A DNA stretch of 64,000 nt, taken from positions 124,001 to 188,000 of the forward strand of contig NZ_CP134994.1 in NCBI RefSeq assembly GCF_039372665.1. The letters are read 5' to 3'. Shown in pieces: positions 39,151 to 48,406 of this stretch (the stretch's first letter is position 1; each line of letters opens with the position of its first letter). A program made the translations under genes and the position numbers. The notes below the pieces were generated by a model. It was not told the origin of the DNA, did not search any database, and was given only the letters and a program-made list of their open reading frames with translations. The DNA is from Buchnera aphidicola (Ceratovacuna keduensis). Its GTDB lineage: Bacteria; Pseudomonadota; Gammaproteobacteria; Enterobacterales; Enterobacteriaceae.

Positions 39151-40365
39151 GTGTATAAAACAGTTAGAATTCCAGATATAGGAAAAGAAAAGTTAGAAGT
39201 TATAGAAATATTAGTAAAAATAGGAGATTTTGTAAAAAATGATCAAAATTTATTAATAGTAGAAGGTGAAAAAACTTCTATAGAAATACCTTCAAAAGAA
39301 ACAGGAAAAATAAAAAAAATTTTTATTAAAATTGGAGATTTAGTTAAAACTAATTCAAAAATATTTTTATTAAAAAAAAAAGAAATAAAAAAAGAAAAAA
39401 AAATAAATAAAAATAATATTTTAAAAATAGATAAAAGAAATGATATACCTTATAAAGATTATGAAATTTATGCTAGTCCTATGATAAGAAGATTAGCTAG
39501 AAAAAATAGTATAAGTTTGTCTAAAATAAAAGGTACTGGTAATAAAGGAAGAATATCTAAAGAAGACTTTTTTGCATATTTAGAAAAAAAAGACAATAAT
39601 TATAATAAAAATAATTTAAATAATATTTTTAAAAAAAATTTTTGTTTTGAAAAATTTGGAAAAATAAAAAAGATTTCTTTAAATAAAATTCAAAAAGTTA
39701 TTTCTAAAAATTTATTAAAAAGTTGGTTAACTATACCTCATGTAACACAATTTGACGAAATAAACATTACAAAATTAGAAAAGTTTAGAAAAAATGTAAA
39801 TTTAGATATTTTAAATAATAAAAATAATTCTATTAAAATAACATTGTTGCCTTTTGTTGTAAAAGCAATAGCAAATGCATTAAAAAATTTTCCTAATTTT
39901 AATAGTTCATATTCTGAAGAAAGTAATACTTTATTTTTAAAAAAATATATTAATATAGGAATAGTTATAAACTGTGATAGAGGAATATTTATTCCTGTAA
40001 TAAAAGATGTTTTTAATAAAAGTATATTTGAAATTTCTATAGAAATATCTTATTTTTCTGAAAAAGTTAGATCTAATTCTTTAAAAAAAGAAGATATGGA
40101 AGGTGGAAATTTTACTATATCTAATTTAGGTGGATACGGAGGAGGATATTTTACTCCAATAATTAATTTTCCAGAAGTTGCAATTTTAGGTATTTCAAAA
40201 TATATAAACAAAAATGTTTTTATTAATAAAAAAAGTTTTAATATAATTACTCTTCCAATTTCATTAAGTTATGATCATAGAGTAATAAATGGTGTAGAAG
40301 CTGTAGAATTTATAAATTTTATAAAAAATAAATTAGAAAAATTTCATAGTTTTATAATAAAATAA
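39151..40365 (+). CDS. aceF: Pyruvate dehydrogenase E2, dihydrolipoamide acetyltransferase
   Basis: This is the core subunit that accepts the acetyl group on lipoyl-lysine and passes it to CoA. It has 404 residues and starts with GTG 14 bases after aceE. It has one lipoyl domain (about residues 1-75, lysine in VEGEKTSIEI) where E. coli has three in 630 residues. Next come a lysine-rich linker, a peripheral subunit-binding domain (YASPMIRRLARKNSISLSKI, about 108-145) and the acetyltransferase domain. The active site reads YDHRVING: the His is kept and the usual Asp of HxxxDG is Asn, a change also known from Azotobacter E2p. Confidence 0.95.
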   Translation: MYKTVRIPDIGKEKLEVIEILVKIGDFVKNDQNLLIVEGEKTSIEIPSKETGKIKKIFIKIGDLVKTNSKIFLLKKKEIKKEKKINKNNILKIDKRNDIPYKDYEIYASPMIRRLARKNSISLSKIKGTGNKGRISKEDFFAYLEKKDNNYNKNNLNNIFKKNFCFEKFGKIKKISLNKIQKVISKNLLKSWLTIPHVTQFDEINITKLEKFRKNVNLDILNNKNNSIKITLLPFVVKAIANALKNFPNFNSSYSEESNTLFLKKYINIGIVINCDRGIFIPVIKDVFNKSIFEISIEISYFSEKVRSNSLKKEDMEGGNFTISNLGGYGGGYFTPIINFPEVAILGISKYINKNVFINKKSFNIITLPISLSYDHRVINGVEAVEFINFIKNKLEKFHSFIIK

Positions 40366-40439
40366 TTTTTTCAATAAAAATATTTTTAATTTGTCTAAAA
40401 TATATTTTTTAAAATATTTAAATTAAGAGAAAAAATATT

Positions 40440-41849
40440 ATGAAAGATTTAAATGTTAATACAGTTGTAATAGGTGGTGGCCCTTCTGGATATTCTGCTG
40501 CATTTAGATTATCAGATTTAGGAATAAATACTGTTTTAATAGAAAAAAATAATTTTCTTGGTGGTGTTTGTTTAAATAAAGGTTGTATTCCATCTAAATA
40601 TTTATTGCATATTTCTAAAATTATTGAAGAAGCAAAAAATTTAAAAAAATTTGATATTAATATAAATATTAAAAATATAAATTTATTAAATATAATGTTA
40701 GAAAAAAAAAAAATAATAAAATCTTTAAGAAATGGTATAAAAACTATATCAAAAAAAAAAAATATTAGTATATTAAATGGAGAAGCTTATTTTGAAAACA
40801 AAAACAGTATTTTAATAAATTGTTTTAATAAAAACAAAAAATTTGTTAAAAGAATAAATTTTAAAAATGCTATTATATCATCTGGATCTAAACCTATTAC
40901 ATTGCCTAATATTCCTTATTCTAATGTTAGAGTGTGGAATTCTACTGATGCATTAAATTTTTTAACAATTCCAAAAAATATGTTAATAATAGGTTCAGGT
41001 ATTATAGGAATGGAAATGGCAACTATTTATAGTTCATTAGGTTCTAAAATAGATGTTATAGAAAGATCTGAAAACTTTTTTCCTTATTTAGATAAAGATA
41101 TAACTAAAATATTTAAAAAATCTATATTAAATAAATTTAATTTATTATTAGGAACAAAAATTATTAAAATTTCTGAAAAAAAAGAAGGATTATTAGTAAG
41201 TTTAAGTAATTTTAAAAATTTTAATAAAAAAAAATTATATGATGTCATTTTAGTTTCTGTTGGAAGAGAACCTAATATAAAAAAATTAAAATTGAAAAAT
41301 GTTCCAATAAAAATTAATAAGTTTGGATATATAAATGTAAATGAAAAATTGCAAACTAATTTAAAAAATATTTATGCAATAGGCGATGTTATTGGTTTTC
41401 CAATGTTAGCCCATAAAGGTTCTTATCAAGGAAAAATTGTAGCTGAAATAATATATGGTAGAAACATTTATTATCAACCTAAAATAATACCTTACATAAT
41501 TTATTCTAATCCAGAAGTAGCTTGGACTGGTATTTTAGAAAATGAAGCTATAAAAAAAAATATAAATTATAAAATTGCTAAATTTCCTTGGAAATTTTCT
41601 GGAAGAGCAATTTCTTCTGGATATAATTTAGGTTTAACTAAATTAATTTTTAATTCTGACACTAATAGAATTATAGGTGGAATTGTAATAGGATCTGGTG
41701 CTAGTGAAATGTTAGGAGAAATAAGTTTAGCTATAGAAATGTGTTGTGATGCTGAAGATATATCTTTAACTATGCATGCTCATCCTACTTTATATGAAAC
41801 TATATGTTTGTCCTCAGAAATTTTTCAAAAAAAATGTATAGATATTTAA
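40440..41849 (+). CDS. lpd: Dihydrolipoamide dehydrogenase (E3)
   Basis: This flavoprotein re-oxidises dihydrolipoamide and makes NADH for complex I. It has 469 residues (E. coli 474). The FAD fold starts VVIGGGPSGYSAA, the redox disulfide is GGVCLNKGCIPSK, the NAD fold is IIGSGIIGMEMAT, and the C-terminal active-site pair is HAHPTLYE. It is the third gene of the pyruvate dehydrogenase operon, 74 bases after aceF. It is convergent with erpA; the spacer holds a nested palindrome. Confidence 0.97.
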   Translation: MKDLNVNTVVIGGGPSGYSAAFRLSDLGINTVLIEKNNFLGGVCLNKGCIPSKYLLHISKIIEEAKNLKKFDININIKNINLLNIMLEKKKIIKSLRNGIKTISKKKNISILNGEAYFENKNSILINCFNKNKKFVKRINFKNAIISSGSKPITLPNIPYSNVRVWNSTDALNFLTIPKNMLIIGSGIIGMEMATIYSSLGSKIDVIERSENFFPYLDKDITKIFKKSILNKFNLLLGTKIIKISEKKEGLLVSLSNFKNFNKKKLYDVILVSVGREPNIKKLKLKNVPIKINKFGYINVNEKLQTNLKNIYAIGDVIGFPMLAHKGSYQGKIVAEIIYGRNIYYQPKIIPYIIYSNPEVAWTGILENEAIKKNINYKIAKFPWKFSGRAISSGYNLGLTKLIFNSDTNRIIGGIVIGSGASEMLGEISLAIEMCCDAEDISLTMHAHPTLYETICLSSEIFQKKCIDI

Positions 41850-41960
41850 TATATTTTTTTTTAATTTAAAAAAAAATAAAATTTATATTTTTTAATTTTT
41901 ATGTAAATTTAAAAAAAATTATTAATTTTTAATAAAAAAAATAATAGTATTATAAAAAGT

Positions 41961-42043
41961 TACATGCATATTATTTTTTGTTAAAATTTTATATTTTACA
42001 AATAATATATTTTAATTTTTGTATATAAATTAATATGCATGTA
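41961..42043. repeat. Nested palindrome between lpd and erpA
   Basis: TACATGCATATTA (41961-41973) and TAATATGCATGTA (42031-42043) form a perfect 13-bp inverted repeat. Inside, TTAAAATTTTATATT (41981-41995) can pair with AATATATTTTAA (42004-42015) with a three-base bulge around an 8-base loop. The two helices are separated by an unequal internal loop (7 and 15 bases). It lies between convergent lpd and erpA and may be their terminator, but the shape is unlike the compact hairpins used elsewhere in the window. Confidence 0.6.
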
Positions 42044-42072
42044 TTTTATATTTAAAAAAATGTTATATATTT

Positions 42073-42390
42073 TTATGTACTGAATGAAATTCCACAACTA
42101 CATGTAGTTTTAGCATTAGGATTATTTACAACAAATTTTGATCCTTCTAAATTTTCTAAATAATCTATTTTTCCATTTTTTATATATTTAATACTTATAT
42201 GATCTATTAACATTTTAATATTATTTTTTTTTATGATAATATCATTTTTTTTAATTTTTTTTTCTATTTTGAAGTTATATTTAAATCCATTACATCCTCC
42301 TCCTATTATATATATTCTAAAATATAATTTCTTATTAGTAATTTTTAAAATTTTTTTTATTGAATTTTTTGTTAATTTTATATTATACAT
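42073..42390 (-). CDS. erpA: Iron-sulfur cluster insertion protein ErpA
   Basis: This A-type carrier delivers Fe-S clusters to apoproteins. It has 105 residues (E. coli 114). The three conserved cysteines are in GGGCNGFKY near residue 35 and TTCSCGISF near residues 97-99. It is called yadR in older annotations. It probably matures enzymes with Fe-S centres such as complex I. It reads away from ftsZ on the same strand, separated by 161 bases that contain a short frame (42431-42529). Confidence 0.94.
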   Translation of the reverse strand: MYNIKLTKNSIKKILKITNKKLYFRIYIIGGGCNGFKYNFKIEKKIKKNDIIIKKNNIKMLIDHISIKYIKNGKIDYLENLEGSKFVVNNPNAKTTCSCGISFST

Positions 42391-42430
42391 TTTTGTATTT
42401 TTTTTTGAATTTTATTTAAATAAAAAAAAA

Positions 42431-42529
42431 TTATAAAAAATTTATTATTTTTATATATAAAAAAGTTTTTGATAAAATATTTGTTATCATTTCATGATAA
42501 TTTGTTATATATTCTATTTTTTCAAACAT
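42431..42529 (-). CDS. Putative 32-residue small ORF downstream of ftsZ
   Basis: On the minus strand, AAGGA lies eight A bases before an ATG (complement of 42527-42529), an SD as good as that of ftsZ. The frame runs 32 codons (MFEKIEYITNYHEMITNILS...) to TAA. The stretch from the SD to the fifth codon is nearly identical to the ftsZ start (AGGAAAAAAAATGTTYGAAAA), so it may be a partial duplication. YHEMIT faintly resembles a segment of spermidine synthase SpeE, whose gene lies near here in larger relatives, but this is too short to trust. It could also be chance. Confidence 0.25.
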   Translation of the reverse strand: MFEKIEYITNYHEMITNILSKTFLYIKIINFL

Positions 42530-42551
42530 TTTTTTTCCTTTTTTTTATTTT

Positions 42552-43712
42552 TTATATTTTGTTTTTACTATGATTTCTTAAAAAAGTTGGTATATCTAAA
42601 TAATCCATTTTTTTATTTTTTTTTATATAATTTTTATTACTGATATTGTTTTTTTCTATTTTTTTATTTTTATTTTTTTTATTAAAATATTGATTTTGAT
42701 ATTTTAATAACATTTTATCAGAATTTTTTTTTTTTGTATTATTAACATTATAAATTTTTTCAGGTGATATTCCTGTTGCTACTATAGTTACTCTTAATTC
42801 TTCTTTCATATCATCATCTAAAGATGTACCTATAACTACTGTAGCATTTTCTGAAGAAAAATTTCTAATTGTATTTCCTACTATTTCAAATTCTTCTAAT
42901 TTTAAATCTAATCCAGCTGTTATATTTACTAGAACTCCTCTAGCTCCAGATAAATCTATATCTTCTAATAATGGACTTGAAACTGCCATTTCTGCTGCTT
43001 CTTCTGCTCTATTTTCACCTGAAGAAACACCAGTTCCCATAATAGCATAACCCATTTCTGACATTACTGTTCTGACATCTGCAAAATCTACATTCATTAA
43101 ACCAGGTTTAGTTATTAGTTCGGCTATTCCTTGAACAGCACCATTTAATACATTATTTGCAGCTCTAAATGCATCTAATAATGAAATTCCTCTATTTAAA
43201 ACTTTTAATAATTTATCATTTGGTATTGTTATTAACGAATCAACATTTTTTGATAATTCTGTTATTCCTTGTTCTGCATATAACATCTTTTTCTTACCTT
43301 CAAAGCTGAATGGTTTTGTTACTACAGCTACTGTCAATATTCCCATATTTTTTGATATTTCTGCAATTACAGGTGCAGCTCCTGTTCCTGTTCCTCCTCC
43401 CATTCCTGCTGCTATAAACACCATATCAGCTCCTTCCATAGATGTTTTTAATGATTCTTTATCTTCTTTTGCTGAATTTTTTCCTATTTCTGGATTAGAA
43501 CCAGCTCCTAGACCTCGTGTAATATTTTTTCCTATTTGTATTGTTTGTTCGACTTCTATTTTTTTTAAAGCTTGAGAATCTGTATTTACAGCATAAAATT
43601 CTACTCCAGCAATTTTTTCTTTTATCATATGTTCTATAGCGTTACCTCCACCTCCTCCAACTCCAATAACTTTTATAACTGCTTCTTTTATAGAATCTAA
43701 ATTTTCGAACAT
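42552..43712 (-). CDS. ftsZ: Cell division protein FtsZ
   Basis: This tubulin-like GTPase forms the division ring. It has 386 residues (E. coli 383). The tubulin signature [13 protein letters not shown] is near residue 104, and the T7 loop [15 protein letters not shown] is present. A Lys/Asn-rich linker leads to the C-terminal peptide [11 protein letters not shown], which binds FtsA, so the FtsZ-FtsA contact is probably functional. It follows ftsA by 24 bases. The sequence is notably better conserved than its neighbours. Confidence 0.98.
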   Translation of the reverse strand: MFENLDSIKEAVIKVIGVGGGGGNAIEHMIKEKIAGVEFYAVNTDSQALKKIEVEQTIQIGKNITRGLGAGSNPEIGKNSAKEDKESLKTSMEGADMVFIAAGMGGGTGTGAAPVIAEISKNMGILTVAVVTKPFSFEGKKKMLYAEQGITELSKNVDSLITIPNDKLLKVLNRGISLLDAFRAANNVLNGAVQGIAELITKPGLMNVDFADVRTVMSEMGYAIMGTGVSSGENRAEEAAEMAVSSPLLEDIDLSGARGVLVNITAGLDLKLEEFEIVGNTIRNFSSENATVVIGTSLDDDMKEELRVTIVATGISPEKIYNVNNTKKKNSDKMLLKYQNQYFNKKNKNKKIEKNNISNKNYIKKNKKMDYLDIPTFLRNHSKNKI

Positions 43713-43736
43713 TTTTTTTCCTTATTTTTATTTTTT

Positions 43737-44972
43737 TTATTTAATTATCCATTTATTTATTTTTTCAAAAATATTTTTTATAAAATTATTATTTTTTTTC
43801 TTTTTTTTAAATTTATTATTTTTTTTAACATATTTTAATATTCCTACAGATGTAGAATATATAGGATCATAAATTTTTTTATTTTTATCTTTTATATTTT
43901 TTGGAATTGCAATTCTAACTTTTGTTAAAAAAATTTTTTTTGCACAATTTTTTAAAAATTTTATTTTAGATCCACCACCAGTAATTACTATTCCTCTTTT
44001 TATTTCTATTTCTTTTCCAGTATATTTATATATTTTTTTTTGTATTTTTATTATTTTTTGTTTTACTATATTTAATAATTCTATATATCTTGGTTCTATT
44101 ACATCTATTAGTCTTTGTATAGTAATATTTTTTATTATTTTTCCATTTGAATCTAATATATTATTATTTTTTATTTTTTCTAATATTGGAACTGTAGTAC
44201 ATCCATGATTTATTTTTATTTTTTCTGCTTTTTTATATGATATAGAAAATGCATATGCTATGTCATTTGTTACTAATTCACTTGCATACGGTATTACATG
44301 ATTATATATAGTATATCCATTATAATATATACTTAAATCAATAGAGTTACTTCCTATATCTATCATACATACACCAAATTTTTTTTCTTCTTTTGTTAAA
44401 ACAGCTTCACTAGAAGCAATTCCTGAAAATATAAGTTTTTTTACTTTTATTTTACATTTTTCTATAGATTTTTTTATATTTTTATATATTTCTTTATGAC
44501 AAGTAATTAGATGAACTTTACCTTTCATTCTCATTCCAGATAATCCTATTGGATTTTTTATACCAGATCTTTTATCTATAGAATATTCTTGAGGTATTAC
44601 ATGTAACATTATATGTTCATCATTTATTTTTATAGATTTAGCAGAATATATAACATTTTTTATGTCTTGTTTTTGAATTTCTTTACCAGATACCGGTATA
44701 ATACCTATTTCATTATGACATTTTATTTTTTCATGTGATATAGATAAATATGCTGATTTTATTTTTTTTTTAGACATTATTTCTGCTTTATTTATAGATT
44801 TTTCTATACAATGTTTTATAGATTCTAAATCATATATTCCTGTTTTATTAATTCCTTTAGATTCATTTTTTCCTATTCCTATTATTTTTATATTATTATT
44901 ATAAATTTCTCCTATTAATGTAACTATTTTGTTGTGTCCTATTTCTATACTTGTAACTAATTTTTTTTCCAT
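43737..44972 (-). CDS. ftsA: Cell division protein FtsA
   Basis: This actin-like ATPase tethers FtsZ to the membrane. It has 411 residues (E. coli 420). ATPase-core motifs include IGHNKIVTLIGE at the N-terminus, CMIDIGSNSIDLSIY near residue 205 and VITGGGSKIKFL near residue 335. The C-terminal amphipathic membrane helix is kept as IKNIFEKINKWIIK. ftsQ, which normally precedes it, is missing; a 178-base A/T spacer leads to rsmH. Confidence 0.96.
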   Translation of the reverse strand: MEKKLVTSIEIGHNKIVTLIGEIYNNNIKIIGIGKNESKGINKTGIYDLESIKHCIEKSINKAEIMSKKKIKSAYLSISHEKIKCHNEIGIIPVSGKEIQKQDIKNVIYSAKSIKINDEHIMLHVIPQEYSIDKRSGIKNPIGLSGMRMKGKVHLITCHKEIYKNIKKSIEKCKIKVKKLIFSGIASSEAVLTKEEKKFGVCMIDIGSNSIDLSIYYNGYTIYNHVIPYASELVTNDIAYAFSISYKKAEKIKINHGCTTVPILEKIKNNNILDSNGKIIKNITIQRLIDVIEPRYIELLNIVKQKIIKIQKKIYKYTGKEIEIKRGIVITGGGSKIKFLKNCAKKIFLTKVRIAIPKNIKDKNKKIYDPIYSTSVGILKYVKKNNKFKKKKKNNNFIKNIFEKINKWIIK

Positions 44973-45150
44973 ATTTTATGTCACTTTTATACTTTATTTA
45001 CAATTTTAAAATTTTTTTATAGTTCTATTTTAAAAATATTTATATTTTTAAAATTACTAATTAATAACATATTATTTATATTTATTTTTATTAAACAAAA
45101 ATATTTTATAAAAATTTTATATTTTTATTTAAATTTAATTTTTATAATTA

Positions 45151-46095
45151 TTATATTTTTTTTAGTTCTGCTACTCTTAATATAGCACTTCTAGATCTTA
45201 TATTTTTTTTAATTTCCTTTTTGCTAGGAAATATTTTTTTTAATATTTTTAATTTTTTTTTTGAGTTTATTTTTTTTAGTTCCTCATTAGTTATAGGTAA
45301 TTTATTTGGTATTTTTATATCTTTACTATTACATTTCATAAAATATTTTATTATTTTGTCTTCTAAGGAATTAAAACTTATTACTAATAATTTTCCTTTA
45401 TAAGATAAAATTTTAAGTGAATCTTTTAATATTTTTTTTATACATTTTAATTCTTTATTTATATAAATTCTTATTGCTTGAAAAGTTTTAGTAGATGGAT
45501 TTATTTTTTTATTTTTTTTATAAACAATTTTGTTTATTATATTAGATAATTCTACAGTTTTTTCTATTTTTTTTTTTTTTCTATATTCTACTATAGATTT
45601 AGATATTTTTGATGCAAATTTTTCTTGACCAAATTTTTTTATTACTTCAAAAATATTTTTTTTATTACTATTATTTATCCATTCTTTTGCTGAAATTCCA
45701 TATTTTTGATTATATCTCATATCTAAAGGTCCATTTAAAACAAATGAAAAACCTCTTTTTTTATTTTTTATTTGATTAGTAGAAAAACCTAAATCTAATA
45801 TAATCCCATCAATCTTTTTTATAATATTAAATTTTTTAGCATATTTTATAAAATTTTCAAAAGAATCATTTATAAACTTAAAATTTTTGTTTTTTATTTT
45901 TTTTGAAAAATTTATACTATATGGATCTTTGTCTAAAGAATATAAAAATCCATGTTTTCCAATTTTTTTTAAAATATTTTTTGAATGTCCTCCTGACCCA
46001 AATGTACAATCTACATATATTCCATTTTTTTTAATTTTTAAATATTTTATTACTTCTTTTAATAAAACAGGTATATGATAATTTTTTTTAGACAT
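45151..46095 (-). CDS. rsmH: 16S rRNA (cytosine(1402)-N4)-methyltransferase
   Basis: This enzyme methylates C1402 in the ribosomal decoding centre (older names mraW, yabC). It has 314 residues (E. coli 313). The S-adenosylmethionine site is YVDCTFGSGGHSKNIL near residue 30. DGIILDLGFSTNQI near residue 98 and the C-terminal RSRSAILRVAEL are typical. In most bacteria it opens the cell-wall/division cluster; here every gene from ftsL to ftsQ between it and ftsA is gone. ilvH lies upstream on the same strand. Confidence 0.97.
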   Translation of the reverse strand: MSKKNYHIPVLLKEVIKYLKIKKNGIYVDCTFGSGGHSKNILKKIGKHGFLYSLDKDPYSINFSKKIKNKNFKFINDSFENFIKYAKKFNIIKKIDGIILDLGFSTNQIKNKKRGFSFVLNGPLDMRYNQKYGISAKEWINNSNKKNIFEVIKKFGQEKFASKISKSIVEYRKKKKIEKTVELSNIINKIVYKKNKKINPSTKTFQAIRIYINKELKCIKKILKDSLKILSYKGKLLVISFNSLEDKIIKYFMKCNSKDIKIPNKLPITNEELKKINSKKKLKILKKIFPSKKEIKKNIRSRSAILRVAELKKI

Positions 46096-46179
46096 ATATT
46101 TTTATTTTTTTTTTTTTTTTAAATTTTTTTTTAAAAAAAAATTTAATAAATTTTATATATTTTATTTATTTTTATAAAA

Positions 46180-46419
46180 TTATTTATTTATTATTTTTAC
46201 TTTTAAAACATTTATTAATTTTAATATTTGTTTTTTTATTTTATTATTTATATTTATATCTTTATATATTTCTATTAAAATTTTTGATATTTTTTTATTA
46301 TTTTTTAAAGGTTTAGCTATAATTTTTTTTATATTATATCCTCTTTGTGAAAATAGACCTATTACTCTAGATAAAACTCCTGATTTATTTTCTAATAATA
46401 TATATAAAATTTTTTTCAT
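46180..46419 (-). CDS. ilvH: Acetolactate synthase small subunit, truncated to the first ACT domain
   Basis: This is the regulatory partner of IlvI. It has only 79 residues; E. coli IlvH has 163. The kept part MKKILYILLENKSGVLSRVIGLFSQRGYNI aligns closely with the E. coli start, covering the whole N-terminal ACT domain, and ends at the domain boundary. The frame closes with TAA and only an 84-base A/T spacer remains before rsmH, so the C-terminal domain is deleted. From what I recall of E. coli truncation work, such short subunits can still activate the catalytic subunit but lose valine feedback. It lies nine bases after ilvI. Confidence 0.9.
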   Translation of the reverse strand: MKKILYILLENKSGVLSRVIGLFSQRGYNIKKIIAKPLKNNKKISKILIEIYKDININNKIKKQILKLINVLKVKIINK

Positions 46420-46428
46420 AAAATTTTC

Positions 46429-48120
46429 CTAACATTTTTTTAATATCATATTTTTCATACCTAATCCTTTTATTTGCATAGGATATACATGTTCTGAAGA
46501 ATCTATTTTTATGTCTAAAAATACTAATTTTTTTTTAGTTTTTTTTAATGCATATTTCATTTTATTATATAGTTCTTTTTTTTTATATACTCTTATTCCT
46601 ATATGACCATATGATTTAACTAATTTAGAAAAATTTGGTAGTGATTTCATATATGATTGTGAATATCTACCAGAATAATTTATATCTTGCCATTGTTTTA
46701 CCATACCTAATACATTATTATTTAAATTTATTATTAAAATAGGTATTTTATATTGCTTTGCTGTAGATAATTCTTGTATATTCATTTGAATGCTCCCATC
46801 TCCTGTTATACATATAACATTTTTTTTAGGAAATGCTAATTTTACACCTAAAGCAGCTGGTAATCCAAATCCCATAGTTCCTAATCCTCCAGAATTTATC
46901 CAATGTCTAGGTTTTTTAAAAGAATAATATAAAGCTGTAAACATTTGATGTTGACCTACATCAGATGTAATATATGCATTTCCTTTTGTTATTTTCCATA
47001 TAGTTTCTATAACATATTGTGGTTTTATTTTTTTTGAAGTTTTTTCATATTTCAAACTATTTTTTTTTCTCCATAGTTGTATTTTTTCCCACCATTTTTT
47101 TATATTATTATTATATTTTTTTATTTCTAATATTTTTATAATTTCTTTTATAATATTTTTTGCATCTCCTACAATAGATATTTTAGATTTTATAGTTTTA
47201 GATATTGATGTAGGATCTATATCTATATGTATAATTTCTGAATTAGGACAATATTTATAAATATTATTTGTTGTTCTATCATCAAATCTGACTCCTATTG
47301 CTAATATTATATCAGAATAGTGCATTGCCATATTAGCTTCATAAGTTCCATGCATTCCTAACATTCCTAAGCACTGTTCGTGTCTTCCTGATATAGCTCC
47401 TAATCCCATTAATGATGTAGTTATAGGAAAATTTAATTTTTCTAATAATAATAACAAATATTTACTACATCCAGAAGATATTACACCACCGCCAATATAT
47501 ATAACTGGTTTTTTTGATTTTTTTAGTTTTTTAAATATCTTTTTTATTTTTTTTTTTTCTATTAATGTTTTTTCATTTAATTTTTTATATTTTTTTTTTA
47601 TAAAAATATATTTTTTTTTAATATTGTTAGATAATACATTTTTTGGAATGTCTATTACTACTGGACCTTTTCTTCCTGAAGATGCTATATAAAAAGATTT
47701 TTTAAATATTTTATATATTTCTGAAGTATTTTTTATTAAAAAACTATGTTTAACTATTGGTCTTGATATACCTATCATATCACATTCTTGAAAAGCATCA
47801 TTTCCTATTAAAGAATAATCTACCTGACCTGATATTATTATTATTGGTATAGAATCCATATAAGCTGTTGCTATACCTGTTATTGCATTTGTAGCCCCAG
47901 GTCCTGATGTTACTAAAGCTACTCCTACTTTTCCTGTAGATCTAGCATATCCATCAGCCATATGCGTTGCTGCTTGTTCATGTCTTACTAATATATGTTT
48001 TATTTTTCCTATTCTTTTTATAGAATCATATATATCAAGAACCGATCCTCCTGGATATCCAAATATATATTTGGTTTTTTGTTTTATTAAAGATTTTACT
48101 ACTATATCTGCTCCTAACAT
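46429..48120 (-). CDS. ilvI: Acetolactate synthase III large subunit
   Basis: This enzyme condenses pyruvate to acetolactate or acetohydroxybutyrate, the first common step of valine, leucine and isoleucine synthesis. It has 563 residues (E. coli 574). The thiamine-activating glutamate is in [16 protein letters not shown] near residue 47. The cofactor motif is [17 protein letters not shown]...NLNN near residue 440. SD AGGA precedes the ATG. It forms an operon with the truncated ilvH and is divergent from degP; the 271-base A/T spacer upstream shows no gene. Confidence 0.97.
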   Translation of the reverse strand: MLGADIVVKSLIKQKTKYIFGYPGGSVLDIYDSIKRIGKIKHILVRHEQAATHMADGYARSTGKVGVALVTSGPGATNAITGIATAYMDSIPIIIISGQVDYSLIGNDAFQECDMIGISRPIVKHSFLIKNTSEIYKIFKKSFYIASSGRKGPVVIDIPKNVLSNNIKKKYIFIKKKYKKLNEKTLIEKKKIKKIFKKLKKSKKPVIYIGGGVISSGCSKYLLLLLEKLNFPITTSLMGLGAISGRHEQCLGMLGMHGTYEANMAMHYSDIILAIGVRFDDRTTNNIYKYCPNSEIIHIDIDPTSISKTIKSKISIVGDAKNIIKEIIKILEIKKYNNNIKKWWEKIQLWRKKNSLKYEKTSKKIKPQYVIETIWKITKGNAYITSDVGQHQMFTALYYSFKKPRHWINSGGLGTMGFGLPAALGVKLAFPKKNVICITGDGSIQMNIQELSTAKQYKIPILIINLNNNVLGMVKQWQDINYSGRYSQSYMKSLPNFSKLVKSYGHIGIRVYKKKELYNKMKYALKKTKKKLVFLDIKIDSSEHVYPMQIKGLGMKNMILKKC

Positions 48121-48395
48121 TTTTTTTCCTTTATAATATATATTTTATATTTTTATAACAATATTTTATTTTACAGATATTTTTATATTTAGTAAAAATT
48201 TTAATAATATTTTTTTTAACAAATTTGTTTTTTAATCTTTTTTAAAAAAAAAGTATTTTATAACTTTTATTTAATTGTTATTTATATAATAATTTTTATT
48301 AATATTTTATTGTTTTTTTAAATTTTTTTTTAAAAAAAATATTTATTGTAAAATATTATAATATAATTTTATAAAGTTCTTTTAAAATATTTTGC

Positions 48396-48400
48396 AGGAG
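48396..48400 (+). promoter_or_regulatory. Shine-Dalgarno site deciding the degP start
   Basis: AGGAG is six bases before ATG 48407. An in-frame TTG at 48392 lies before the SD and is ruled out as a start. Confidence 0.85.
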
Positions 48401-48406
48401 ATAATT

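Noticed and set aside
39151-40365. AceF HxxxNG instead of HxxxDG as a sign of an inactive enzyme
   Set aside because: The same Asp-to-Asn change is known in Azotobacter E2p, which is active, so it is not evidence of inactivation.
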